From: Planctomycetaceae bacterium
Lineage (GTDB): Bacteria; Planctomycetota; Planctomycetia; Pirellulales; Thermoguttaceae
DNA: 6,530 nt
Reading direction: 5' to 3'
Assembly (NCBI GenBank): GCA_031274385.1
Contig: JAISQH010000550.1
Span: forward strand, 1 to 6,530
Of the stretch, positions 1 to 6,530 are shown piece by piece. The notes below the pieces were generated by a model that saw nothing but the letters and a program-made list of their open reading frames with translations, made no database searches and had not been told where the DNA came from. Position 1 is the stretch's first letter. Each line of letters begins with the position of its first letter. Position numbers and translations under genes: made by a program.

Positions 1-191
1 ATATCGAAGACGGCTTTGCGGTCAACGATATTGTCCGGCAACTGTTCGGGGTTACGAAAAGTCAAATCAGCAACCCGGTTTTCCGGCGGCAACACGGCGT
101 TCAGGAAGTCAACAAGCAAGTCCTTATTTGCCTCCTCGCCGAAGAGTTTTTTGAATCCGAAGTCGGTGTAAGGATTGATATAACGGCTCAT
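1..191 (-). CDS. Rpn family recombination-promoting nuclease / putative transposase, N-terminal part (gene runs off the window's left edge)
   Basis: This reading frame starts at ATG (189-191, complement) and stays open to the window edge, giving 63 codons plus two bases. The protein begins MSRYINPYTDFGFKKLFG, the hallmark opening of the Rpn / PD-(D/E)XK nuclease family transposases (PF12784/TIGR01784 type). It continues through a helix (LLVDFLNAVLP, residues 26-36) to DRKAVFD at residues 57-63. In the family, this is where the first catalytic Asp of the PD-(D/E)XK core falls. Members are usually about 280-310 residues, so roughly four fifths of the gene lies outside. Known Rpn proteins are DNA endonucleases that promote RecA-independent recombination; many copies per genome are common. 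The start is chosen because the family consensus begins here. The frame is open upstream but has no ATG. No Shine-Dalgarno sequence precedes it: the bases just upstream belong to a long palindrome. Whether the full gene is intact cannot be judged. Confidence 0.88.
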   Translation of the reverse strand, partial: MSRYINPYTDFGFKKLFGEEANKDLLVDFLNAVLPPENRVADLTFRNPEQLPDNIVDRKAVFD

Positions 192-305
192 TTTAGTGAA
201 TAGTGAATAACGAATAGTTAATAGTGTTCGCAAGCGGAATCAAACCGTTTGATAGTGAATTACGCTTGCGAACTATTCACTACTCATTATACACTATTCA
301 CTAAA
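192..305. repeat. Long imperfect palindrome (two ~44-bp arms) abutting the Rpn start codon
   Basis: The left arm (192-236) and right arm (263-305) are inverted copies. Aligned, they match at 39 of 43 positions, with four mismatches and one 2-base gap. Both outer ends read TTTAGTGAATAGTG and both inner ends TTCGCAAGCG. The 26-base centre holds a smaller dyad, ATCAAAC-C-GTTTGAT (239-253). The arms are themselves built from degenerate AGTGAATA-like units, and another unit (TAGTGAAT) sits at 253-260. A transcript would fold into a long hairpin. The outer end touches the ATG of the Rpn gene. It could be a small non-autonomous mobile or REP-like element, or a regulatory hairpin; the structure is certain but its nature is not. 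Confidence 0.85.
286..291 (-). promoter_or_regulatory. Possible -10 box (TATAAT) inside the palindrome's right arm, facing the Rpn gene
   Basis: On the minus strand the right arm contains a perfect TATAAT (complement of 286-291), 94 bases upstream of the Rpn ATG. No good -35 box lies about 17 bases further upstream; the best window matches TTGACA at only about two positions. The left arm differs at the equivalent place, so the hexamer is particular to this arm. A single hexamer in AT-rich DNA can easily arise by chance, and planctomycete promoters are poorly defined, so this is only a candidate. Confidence 0.2.
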
Positions 306-573
306 TTCTACACCCTTCGCCGCAGTTGGCAAGATGAGATAAAGTACCCTATTTTCGGCAATTTGACCGTTTTTTTCAAAAATGACTCCTGATTATTTCG
401 GATTTTGTGGAGTCTTCCCATTGTGGATTTTATCAATACCCTAAAAGATAACTGCCTATTTTAATCGTTGTCATTTATAACAATTATTGAGAATTTTTCG
501 AGACAAAATAACATGACGAAAATTTTATCAAAAAAATTAAAATTAAAATAAACAGTTACATTCAACCATTTGA
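306..573. other. AT-rich intergenic stretch without a supported gene
   Basis: This stretch lies between the palindrome and the end of the large gene. It is AT-rich, especially 440-560, where runs of A and T dominate (for example 521-550). I find no tRNA, structured RNA or riboswitch signature and no ORF with a ribosome binding site. On the minus strand, downstream of the large gene's stop, a weak 5-bp hairpin (ATTCA at 560-564 with TGAAT at 574-578) is followed by T-rich sequence. It has too little stem and no G/C content, so I do not call it a terminator. Confidence 0.6.
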
Positions 574-603
574 TGAATCACAGTCGAATGAATCACAGTC
601 GAA
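574..603. repeat. Perfect 15-bp tandem duplication across the stop codon of the large gene
   Basis: TGAATCACAGTCGAA occurs twice back to back, at 574-588 and 589-603, with no mismatch. The second copy encodes the last residues and TGA stop (593-595) of the 1900-residue protein on the minus strand. Because 15 is a multiple of three, the first copy repeats the same stop in the same frame 15 bases further on. A read-through product would gain only five residues (TGA decoded, then FIRL) before stopping again. The exact identity suggests a recent slippage event. Confidence 0.9.
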
Positions 604-3600
604 ACATCTCGAACCATTCCTGCGGCAATCTATTTAAGGGCGAAGTCGTTTTGGGTAAATTAGTTTTAGGCGAATTGGTTTTGGGTTGCGGAATTTTGGT
701 TTGATCGGTGAATTTGGCGTTGACGGTTCGTCCCGGTGTTCCCGGAGTAAGAAAGGAAATTTCCTTTTTGTTCGGATCAACCGTTACTCGGAAACCTTGA
801 AGCAACGGACGTTGCAACGGCGGAATCAAGGCACGGAATCGTGTTACACCGTTTTGTTTATCGATTCCGAGCAACGCCGTCGAAGAAATCGTGGGTTGCC
901 CCGGTATGTCTTCATTAAACATGACCGCAAACAGAACAACCGGAGTATTGGGCGGAACCCGAAGCAACCGATACCAATCGTCAATTCGTGCCGCTTGCGC
1001 CCAACATGGTTTTCCATCAACATCGTAAAGCATGATGGAACCCGTACCGACAGGACGAGCATGAATATTGACAACCGGACTCCGCCGTCTTTTGAAAACA
1101 ACTCCGTCTTCCACTTCATCCGACGGACGAAGATTGACTTCTCCCGATTCCGTAAAATAAACGAGAAATTGATCTCCGAACAATTCAACATCAAAATCAC
1201 AATCATGCCGCCGCGCCTGTCCGCGATATTTCAGTTCGGGCAACACGGCTCCGGTTCGTCTTCCCCAATCACCCACCGGTCCCAAAAGATCGCTTCTCGT
1301 TTGGAGATCGTAAACCCGTATCGTTTTCGATGTCCACGAAACCAAGCCTAACAGTCTGCCGTAATGGAATGACCGTACCATTGCTTCATGAGAAAGACCT
1401 TCAGCGATGGGATAAGTTGGAATCGACGGAATGGTTCCCGATTCCGTATCGTCCGTAAAAATCAACGCCCGGCGGCGTTTTTGGAATAATTCACGAAGAT
1501 CGCTCAAATATAATTGGAACCCGTTTTCAGGATTGGAACCGGGTGAGGGATTGACATATTTCAGAAAAACGAGATTCGTTCCAAAGGCAAGGATTCCTCC
1601 ATGCGGAATCCTGCCGGAAGCCAGTTCCTGACCAACAAACGGATCAACCGCAATCGCCTGATGAATATCCGAAAAGACCAGAAACAGATTTTCCCGATCA
1701 CCGAAAATAGAACACGATGCCGAAGGAATTTTGCGTGTCCAAAGCGTTTGACCGGTCATCGGATCCAAGCCGTGAATCCGGTCTGAATCACGATAACAAA
1801 CAATCTGCGGCGAAACAAACAACGATTCCTTAGGAAAACCGCGATCCGACTGCGAAGCGAAAACCTGAAAATGACCCAACGCAACAGAACCGGCAGTTTG
1901 CCGACTCGGAAGAGCAGTTGAAAGCGTTTTAGTCCAAAGAATTTTCGGACCTTTTTCCGAATCGCAACGGAATGTATCAAACGCAATCATTTCATTTTCC
2001 CGAACAAAAAGGAGCAGATGGTTGCAGCCTTTCAAATAAACAGTCTGATCAGAAAATCCGTAAGAATAATGACTGGAATTTTCGTTGAAAAAACCGTAAT
2101 CCATCATGTCCGGGTAAATATCGGAAAGTTGACTTCGCCAGCGTTCTTCACCGAAACGGTCATAGCAAACAAGAAAAACATCCGGTTGAATAATCTCCAA
2201 CGCGTAACTGTACGGCGAAAGGAACGGTTCGTAGGAACCTAAGAATGGCAGACGGTATTGTTGGTTCGCCGCAGTGGAACGATAACGATTTTGCGGTTGC
2301 GCCGCGCGGAGAATCCGGGCAACCGCTCCTTCCTTAGATGGTTCCAATGCCGCGTTCTTTTGCGGGTCATCTTCAATCAACACATCGCCCTCAGACCAAT
2401 TCGCCAGCGTGAGTTCTTGTTCGTAAAATTTTTGGAACGAAGGTTTTTTCAAAATAGTCCGGTATATTTCCAGACCTTGTTCCCCGAACGATTTTTCAAG
2501 AATCCGGTAATAATAAAACGCATCGGCAATATTGTCTCGCGATTCCAAAAGAGCCGCAAGATATTTTGTCTTTTCAAAATCGAACGCCGAAGTTTGTAAA
2601 ACCGGCGGCGATGGCGGTAACGATGACGTAGACGGCAATGAAGCAACAGCAGCAGAATCGGAAGAAGAATCGGAAGCCGGAGTTGGTTTTGGAGGATCGA
2701 AAAAACGAGCCGGAAGAAACCATTCCACCGGAAAATTCCATGCTGATTCCAATGCAATGAAAAATTGATGACGTTCATAATGTTCGCGCAAGACGGCTTG
2801 GGCTTGATCGGAGATCGGAACGGAACGGAACAATCCGGTGAAAACCTGCCAACTCCGTATTTCAGAAAACAACAACATCAATTCTTGTTCCCACCAAGGA
2901 CGTAACAAGAGTTGATTTTTTACCGATTCGTTACTGCGGTTCCATTTCAGTTTCGGGAAAACCGAATCCGGTATTTTTTTGTCAATCAGTTGTTGAAAGA
3001 TTGATTCGGCGACTTGGTTGATACGATTTTTGAGTTCAGGATTCTTGCTATTTTGCAGGGATTGTTCCAGAATTTTTCCCAAAATACGATGGAGTTGCGA
3101 GGAGAGTTCGGCGTCAACCGGCACTGAAATTGATTGATCCATTTCAAGATAAAAAACTTTTTGGAGCAAATCGGTCAGTTCGTCGGTCTTGCCGTTTTGC
3201 AACGCGCCTTGAGCAAGAACAAACAGGATTTCGCCGAGTTCTTCGGGAAATTCCGCTAAGGCTTCCAATTCGGAACCGGCGGATGACCAAGTTGAATAAT
3301 CCTTTCGAATGGCTTCCAAAAGCGTTTTTCGAAGGCAATCCGCCGCGTGTTCGGAGTATCGGGATTGGAGAGAACGGCGAAACAACGCGATTGATTCGGC
3401 GATCTTTTTTTCGGCACGCCGGACACGTCCCAGTTGCAAAAGTCCTTCGGAATCATTCGGATCCGCTTCAAGCCGTGCTGTTGCCTCATTTTTCAGGGGT
3501 TCCAATTGATCGAACCCAATAAGACGAGTCGGAGTTTGCGAAACGAACCGCCCGCGCAACCCAATCAAATTACCAAGCGACAACTCCTCATACAACAACG

Positions 3601-6295
3601 AATCCTGAACAGGATCATCTGTTTCCTGACCGGTTGGAAGCGAAGGGAAACTTCCATTTCTCAGAAAAAACGGTTCCGCCAGAAAATCGGAATCCGGTTC
3701 GGGATTGTTTTTTAATTCTGCCGGTGCTGTTGACGAAGTTTGCGATATGAGTTGCGGGGACATCCATTCTATTGTTCCCTGATCCAAATCGATGATTCCC
3801 AGATAACCGTCCGTGAACGGCAAAAAATACCGGCTGCCGTTACGAACTCCGATGCCGTTCGGTTTGAGCGAACTCGGAAAACGAAGATGAGGTTTGGTTT
3901 TGTCAGCAACCGTTTCCGTAACGGACGATTTTGCCGATTGCGAAGGAAACGGCGGAGATTGCCGGATTGTTATTGTTGGTTGTGAAGGCGACAGCGAAAA
4001 TTCCCAGACAGGTTCGCCGGATTCCATTTTCAACGCAAGCATGGATTCCGGCGTGACAATATAGGCAATCCCGTTTCGAATACAGGCAACATATAAGGCA
4101 TTTTCCCGTTTCAGTTCTTTTTTTTGCCAAAGTAATTTTCCTGTTAAGAGATCAAGGCAATACAATGCCGGATCATCCGGCGGTGCCACTAACACCCGGT
4201 TGCCGTCAATCATTAAAGCGGGAACCTGCCAACCGGTTAAGGCGAACAAGTTCCGAAATTCGTCATTCTGCCCGTGAACCGCTCCGCCGAATTGGCGATT
4301 CCTGATTTGGCGAAGTTGGTTACGAACATTGGAATCTTCCTTTTCTGTTGCCAGATAACTGAAACACCAAACCGGAACCATTGTTGTGGCATCCAGAGCA
4401 ACAACCAGCCCGATACCGGTTGGACAAAGAATCATCCCGTCGGAAGCGGAAGGAATCAAACCGTAATATTTTCGGAACGGATCCATTTCAAACGGATTTT
4501 CCGGTGCACCGAGTGGTTGTTGCCGGATCAGGCGTCCGGTTTCGGCATCCAAAACAATCAAACGAAGGATTCCGGCGTTTTCTCCGATGACATGAATCCG
4601 ACCGCGAAGCGGAAGCGGAGCACCCAGAAACCAAGTTTCACTAAAAAAAAGTTCTTCTTCCGTAAATCCATTGTTCCGGTTCGCGACAGGTTTGTTATTC
4701 TCGTTGGCATTTTTTTTCTCATTTTTCTGTTCTTCCTCTGTTTTTCTTTTTGCGGCTTCAGCGGTTGGAGTTTTGTTGTCTTTTTCTTTCTTCCGTTCGT
4801 TTTGTTCCGTTTCAAATTCTTCGGCATACTGATCAAAACGTTTTTGGACATAAGGGAATTTTCCGATTTGCCACAGAGTTTGTCCGGTTTTGACGTCCCG
4901 TGCGACCAGCGTGTTTCCGGCGCCCCAACGCGGGTCTTCGACTGATTTTTTACCGATTTGGAGATTCCTTGCTCCGCGTCCCAGAGCGGCGTAAGCCAAT
5001 GACCGCATATCGAGACCGTCCACCGTCCAAATCCGCGAACCGTCACTGCTCATTTGATGCGTTATCCGGTCATGCCACAAAAAGACCCGAAGCGGTCCCA
5101 GATGATTGGAACCTCCCAGTCTTATCGCGTTAAAATTCATGGGATACGGCAGTTGAATTGATTTTGAAATCTGATATTCCGATTCGGCGGCAGTCCAAAG
5201 TTGTTTGCCGGTTCGCAGATCGATTGCGGTGATTTCCCCAAGTCCCCGAACCAAAAGATGATTGCCAACCAACAACGGTTGCGCGGCGGGAATATAAGCA
5301 TCCGTTCCTTTTCGGACAAGACTTAAAAGGTTGTTGGCTTCCCAATTGAAAAGGGATTTATTCAAGGTCGGAACAGACCAAATGAGTTCGAGCAGCGGTT
5401 TCTGAGCGGTAGTTTCTGAATTTTGTCTCGGCGTTCCCATTCCGAGCAGCCAACCGGTTCGTTCCAACCACGAAGCCATCGGGACAGCCTTTGATTCATT
5501 CCGCAATGCCTCCAACCGGGTGATGATTTCATCGGTTGATTTGGGCGTCCACGTTTCGTTGCCGGAAAGTAAAATGGTTGGATTGGGATGATTTTTGAGC
5601 AAATGTTCTACTGTTTGCCGTGCTTTGTCGGTTTGATGAAATCGGAGTTGAAGGCTTGCCAATGTCAAACTCAGAATGGGGTCGAATGGAGTCAGGTTGT
5701 GGCGGCTTTGGTTTAGGCGTTGCAACGTCAACAGGGCGGATTCGTAGGCTCCTTGTTCGAATTGATCCATGCCGAGCAAAAAAGCGGCGGTTGCGCCTGA
5801 AGTGGTTGGAAAATAGAATCGGGCAACTTGTTGAATTCCTTCAATTGACCCGTTTTGAACCGCGTTTTCCAACAATCGTTTGGCTTGAGCCTCAAACTGG
5901 AGCGAGTAAGATTCCAGTGCTTTCGCCGGCAAGCCCTGTAATCTGTCAAGAACAAGATCGCTGAACAATTGATCGGAAGTTTGCGTGGGCGGATTGGAAT
6001 TGGGCGGATGGGGTTGGACGAAGTAATCGGCTGAATTTTCCAGAATGGCACCGAGTAGTTGTGCGGCTTCGGGCAATCGTCCGGCTTCAATGAGCCGTCC
6101 TGCTTGGTCGTAACGCCGAAACAAGGTCCGATCCGGCGGCACCAAACGTTCGAAGAACGGATTCACCGTTTCGGACTCCTGAACTTCGGCAACATCTTGA
6201 TTTTCTGTTTGTTCCTGCGGCAACGCCGTCGGAATGATCCAAACGGAAATCAACAGGCTCCCCAATAGGAGCAATAATAAATTGTTCCGAAACAT
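593..6295 (-). CDS. Giant exported TPR-like / PQQ-like beta-propeller repeat protein (1900 residues)
   Basis: A signal peptide opens the protein (MFRNN, then a hydrophobic run to about residue 24), with no lipobox Cys. Residues 45-230 are helical and resemble the N-terminal domain I associate with planctomycete PQQ-propeller proteins (AGRLIEAGRLPEAAQLLGAI; LPAKALESYSLQFEAQAKRL). Residues about 336-850 carry PQQ/BamB-type blades of the pattern 'hydrophobic-D-x-x-TG-x-x-LW': AIDLRTGKQLW (~358), ARDVKTGQTLW (~465), VLDAETGRLI (~580), CLDLLTGKLLW (~713), ALKMESGEPVW (~755). A Lys/Glu/Asn-rich insert interrupts this region at about 483-549. Residues 935-1050 and 1243-1299 are TPR-like helices, with a Ser/Pro-rich linker between (~1199-1239). 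A second propeller-like region spans about 1350-1840 (GLDPMTGQTLW near 1510). There is no CxxCH haem motif and no recognisable dehydrogenase active site. I infer an envelope-located binding or scaffold role; substrate and partners are unknown. The start is fixed: an in-frame TGA lies just upstream (6314-6316) and GGAG sits 8 bases before the ATG. The reading frame is intact throughout. Confidence 0.93.
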   Translation of the reverse strand: MFRNNLLLLLLGSLLISVWIIPTALPQEQTENQDVAEVQESETVNPFFERLVPPDRTLFRRYDQAGRLIEAGRLPEAAQLLGAILENSADYFVQPHPPNSNPPTQTSDQLFSDLVLDRLQGLPAKALESYSLQFEAQAKRLLENAVQNGSIEGIQQVARFYFPTTSGATAAFLLGMDQFEQGAYESALLTLQRLNQSRHNLTPFDPILSLTLASLQLRFHQTDKARQTVEHLLKNHPNPTILLSGNETWTPKSTDEIITRLEALRNESKAVPMASWLERTGWLLGMGTPRQNSETTAQKPLLELIWSVPTLNKSLFNWEANNLLSLVRKGTDAYIPAAQPLLVGNHLLVRGLGEITAIDLRTGKQLWTAAESEYQISKSIQLPYPMNFNAIRLGGSNHLGPLRVFLWHDRITHQMSSDGSRIWTVDGLDMRSLAYAALGRGARNLQIGKKSVEDPRWGAGNTLVARDVKTGQTLWQIGKFPYVQKRFDQYAEEFETEQNERKKEKDNKTPTAEAAKRKTEEEQKNEKKNANENNKPVANRNNGFTEEELFFSETWFLGAPLPLRGRIHVIGENAGILRLIVLDAETGRLIRQQPLGAPENPFEMDPFRKYYGLIPSASDGMILCPTGIGLVVALDATTMVPVWCFSYLATEKEDSNVRNQLRQIRNRQFGGAVHGQNDEFRNLFALTGWQVPALMIDGNRVLVAPPDDPALYCLDLLTGKLLWQKKELKRENALYVACIRNGIAYIVTPESMLALKMESGEPVWEFSLSPSQPTITIRQSPPFPSQSAKSSVTETVADKTKPHLRFPSSLKPNGIGVRNGSRYFLPFTDGYLGIIDLDQGTIEWMSPQLISQTSSTAPAELKNNPEPDSDFLAEPFFLRNGSFPSLPTGQETDDPVQDSLLYEELSLGNLIGLRGRFVSQTPTRLIGFDQLEPLKNEATARLEADPNDSEGLLQLGRVRRAEKKIAESIALFRRSLQSRYSEHAADCLRKTLLEAIRKDYSTWSSAGSELEALAEFPEELGEILFVLAQGALQNGKTDELTDLLQKVFYLEMDQSISVPVDAELSSQLHRILGKILEQSLQNSKNPELKNRINQVAESIFQQLIDKKIPDSVFPKLKWNRSNESVKNQLLLRPWWEQELMLLFSEIRSWQVFTGLFRSVPISDQAQAVLREHYERHQFFIALESAWNFPVEWFLPARFFDPPKPTPASDSSSDSAAVASLPSTSSLPPSPPVLQTSAFDFEKTKYLAALLESRDNIADAFYYYRILEKSFGEQGLEIYRTILKKPSFQKFYEQELTLANWSEGDVLIEDDPQKNAALEPSKEGAVARILRAAQPQNRYRSTAANQQYRLPFLGSYEPFLSPYSYALEIIQPDVFLVCYDRFGEERWRSQLSDIYPDMMDYGFFNENSSHYSYGFSDQTVYLKGCNHLLLFVRENEMIAFDTFRCDSEKGPKILWTKTLSTALPSRQTAGSVALGHFQVFASQSDRGFPKESLFVSPQIVCYRDSDRIHGLDPMTGQTLWTRKIPSASCSIFGDRENLFLVFSDIHQAIAVDPFVGQELASGRIPHGGILAFGTNLVFLKYVNPSPGSNPENGFQLYLSDLRELFQKRRRALIFTDDTESGTIPSIPTYPIAEGLSHEAMVRSFHYGRLLGLVSWTSKTIRVYDLQTRSDLLGPVGDWGRRTGAVLPELKYRGQARRHDCDFDVELFGDQFLVYFTESGEVNLRPSDEVEDGVVFKRRRSPVVNIHARPVGTGSIMLYDVDGKPCWAQAARIDDWYRLLRVPPNTPVVLFAVMFNEDIPGQPTISSTALLGIDKQNGVTRFRALIPPLQRPLLQGFRVTVDPNKKEISFLTPGTPGRTVNAKFTDQTKIPQPKTNSPKTNLPKTTSPLNRLPQEWFEMFRL
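638..682 (-). repeat. Three degenerate 15-bp repeats encoding a Pro-Lys-Thr tail
   Basis: Within the 3' end of the large gene, three consecutive 15-base units (638-652, 653-667, 668-682) share a GGG/AGG start and a GTTTT end on the plus strand. On the coding strand they give PKTNS-PKTNL-PKTTS followed by P, at about residues 1871-1886. This is a low-complexity, presumably flexible C-terminal tail after the last propeller segment. The units have diverged at third positions and in some residues, so the expansion is older than the perfect 15-bp duplication at the stop codon. Confidence 0.75.
4650..4850 (-). other. Lys/Glu/Asn-rich charged insert within the first propeller region of the large protein
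   Basis: Residues about 483-549 of the large protein are nearly all charged or polar (for example RKKEKDNKTPTAEAAKRKTE and KNEKKNANENNK). This segment interrupts the blade region between ARDVKTGQTLW and the next strand-rich stretch (LFFSETWFLGAPLPLRGRIH). It is A/G-rich on the coding strand and probably forms a disordered or single-helix loop projecting from the propeller. It is a region of the protein and not a separate gene. Confidence 0.7.
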
Positions 6296-6303
6296 CGTAA
6301 TGG

Positions 6304-6307
6304 CTCC
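6304..6307 (-). promoter_or_regulatory. Ribosome binding site (GGAG) of the large gene
   Basis: On the minus strand TTGGAGCC precedes the ATG, with GGAG ending 8 bases before it. An in-frame TGA lies only seven codons upstream and no other ATG/GTG/TTG lies between, so this site and the start at 6295 support each other. Confidence 0.7.
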
Positions 6308-6448
6308 AACAAATCATGGCAACAAGAACAGGATAACAGAAACAACAATATAACATAGTTGGAGGAGACAATAAACGGGTATAATATAAAATCAGGTCAA
6401 AATATTTCCTTTCTCATTTAATGAATAGAAACCGCCTTTTAAAATTGT
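6308..6448. other. AT-rich upstream region of the large gene
   Basis: This stretch lies between the ribosome binding site and the GC-rich repeat. Reading towards the large gene (minus strand), AT-rich hexamers such as TATATT (complement of 6383-6388) and a TTGACC (complement of 6395-6400) occur, but they are not spaced as a -35/-10 pair. The promoter is presumably here but cannot be placed. The plus strand has TATAAT at 6380-6385 and GGAGGAG at 6361-6367, but no ORF follows within the window. Confidence 0.5.
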
Positions 6449-6530
6449 AGGGGCAAGGCTTGCCCTGGCCCTTGGGGTGATTTTGAAACGGAATCCGCCG
6501 TGTTTGGGGACGAGGGCAAGCCTCGCCCCT
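6449..6530. repeat. MITE/REP-like element with 18-bp inverted ends (reaches the window edge)
   Basis: The left end AGGGGCAAGGCTTGCCCT (6449-6466) and the right end AGGGCAAGCCTCGCCCCT (6513-6530) are inverted copies, matching at 17 of 18 positions. Each end is itself nearly palindromic: GGGCAAG-G-CTTGCCC on the left is perfect, and the right has one mismatch. The 46-base middle includes a small dyad, CGGA-A-TCCG (6489-6497). The G/C-rich ends contrast sharply with the AT-rich surroundings. Repeats of the type 'GTAGGGGCGAGGCTTGCC...' are, from general knowledge, dispersed in many bacterial genomes. No transposase is encoded. The element may continue past the window, so its right boundary is provisional. 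Confidence 0.75.

Noticed and set aside
192..305. CRISPR-like or tRNA-like interpretation of the repeat-rich palindrome
   Set aside because: There are no regularly spaced identical repeats with unique spacers, and the fold is one long hairpin and not a cloverleaf.
308..421. 37-codon minus-strand ORF (MGRLHKIRNN...) in the intergenic region
   Set aside because: It has no ribosome binding site and no recognisable motif; its basic composition follows from AT-rich DNA, and ORFs of this size arise by chance.
560..578. Hairpin ATTCA...TGAAT followed by T-rich sequence as a terminator of the large gene
   Set aside because: The stem is only 5 bp and mostly A/T with a 9-base loop, and the T-rich stretch starts well after the stem; too weak to call.
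686..1351. Plus-strand ORF of 221 codons opposite the 3' part of the large gene
   Set aside because: Its translation is Arg-rich with no family resemblance, and it lies antisense to an intact frame with clear protein features; a shadow ORF.
4274..4945. Plus-strand ORF of 223 codons with a hydrophobic Phe-rich segment resembling a membrane protein
   Set aside because: The Phe/Leu run is the antisense reading of the Lys/Glu-rich insert (AAA/GAA codons read as TTT/TTC), so the apparent membrane segment is an artefact.
593..6295. Annotating the large gene as a PQQ-dependent dehydrogenase or as BamB
   Set aside because: Only the generic blade motif is shared. There is no haem motif or recognisable dehydrogenase active site, and the protein is several times longer than BamB with extra helical domains and no lipobox.
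6361..6450. Plus-strand gene start suggested by GGAGGAG (6361-6367), TATAAT (6380-6385) and ATG (6421)
   Set aside because: The ATG opens only nine codons before TAG (6448-6450) and has no Shine-Dalgarno at the right distance; GGAGGAG is not followed by a start codon.

Overview
The window reads as a piece of a Planctomycetota-type genome of moderate G+C. That is inferred from one very long exported protein combining helical (TPR-like) segments with PQQ/BamB-type beta-propeller repeats, an architecture I associate with planctomycetes. The start of an Rpn-family nuclease gene fits many gut or anaerobic lineages and is less informative. The lineage call is inference; no rRNA or marker gene is present.

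Layout, left to right. (1) 1-191, minus strand: the first 63 codons of an Rpn / PD-(D/E)XK 'recombination-promoting nuclease/putative transposase' gene, cut by the window edge. (2) 192-305: a long imperfect palindrome whose outer end lies immediately before that gene's ATG. It holds a perfect TATAAT facing the gene. (3) 306-592: AT-rich non-coding DNA with no gene I can support. It ends in a perfect 15-bp tandem duplication that covers the stop codon of the next gene. (4) 593-6295, minus strand: one 1900-residue ORF with a signal peptide, an N-terminal helical domain, a first PQQ-like propeller region interrupted by a Lys/Glu/Asn-rich insert, a TPR-like middle, a Ser/Pro linker, a second propeller-like region, and a repetitive Pro-Lys-Thr tail. 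(5) 6296-6448: its AT-rich upstream region with a GGAG ribosome binding site. (6) 6449-6530: a GC-rich element with inverted ends, resembling a small MITE or REP-type repeat, running up to the window edge.

Both genes point the same way (right to left) but are about 400 bases apart with a large palindrome between them, so I do not treat them as an operon. The large protein is probably a cell-envelope or periplasmic scaffold or binding protein; no enzymatic residues are recognisable. I see no multi-gene defence, biosynthetic or other new system. The notable content is the giant protein's two-module architecture and the two palindromic repeat elements flanking it.
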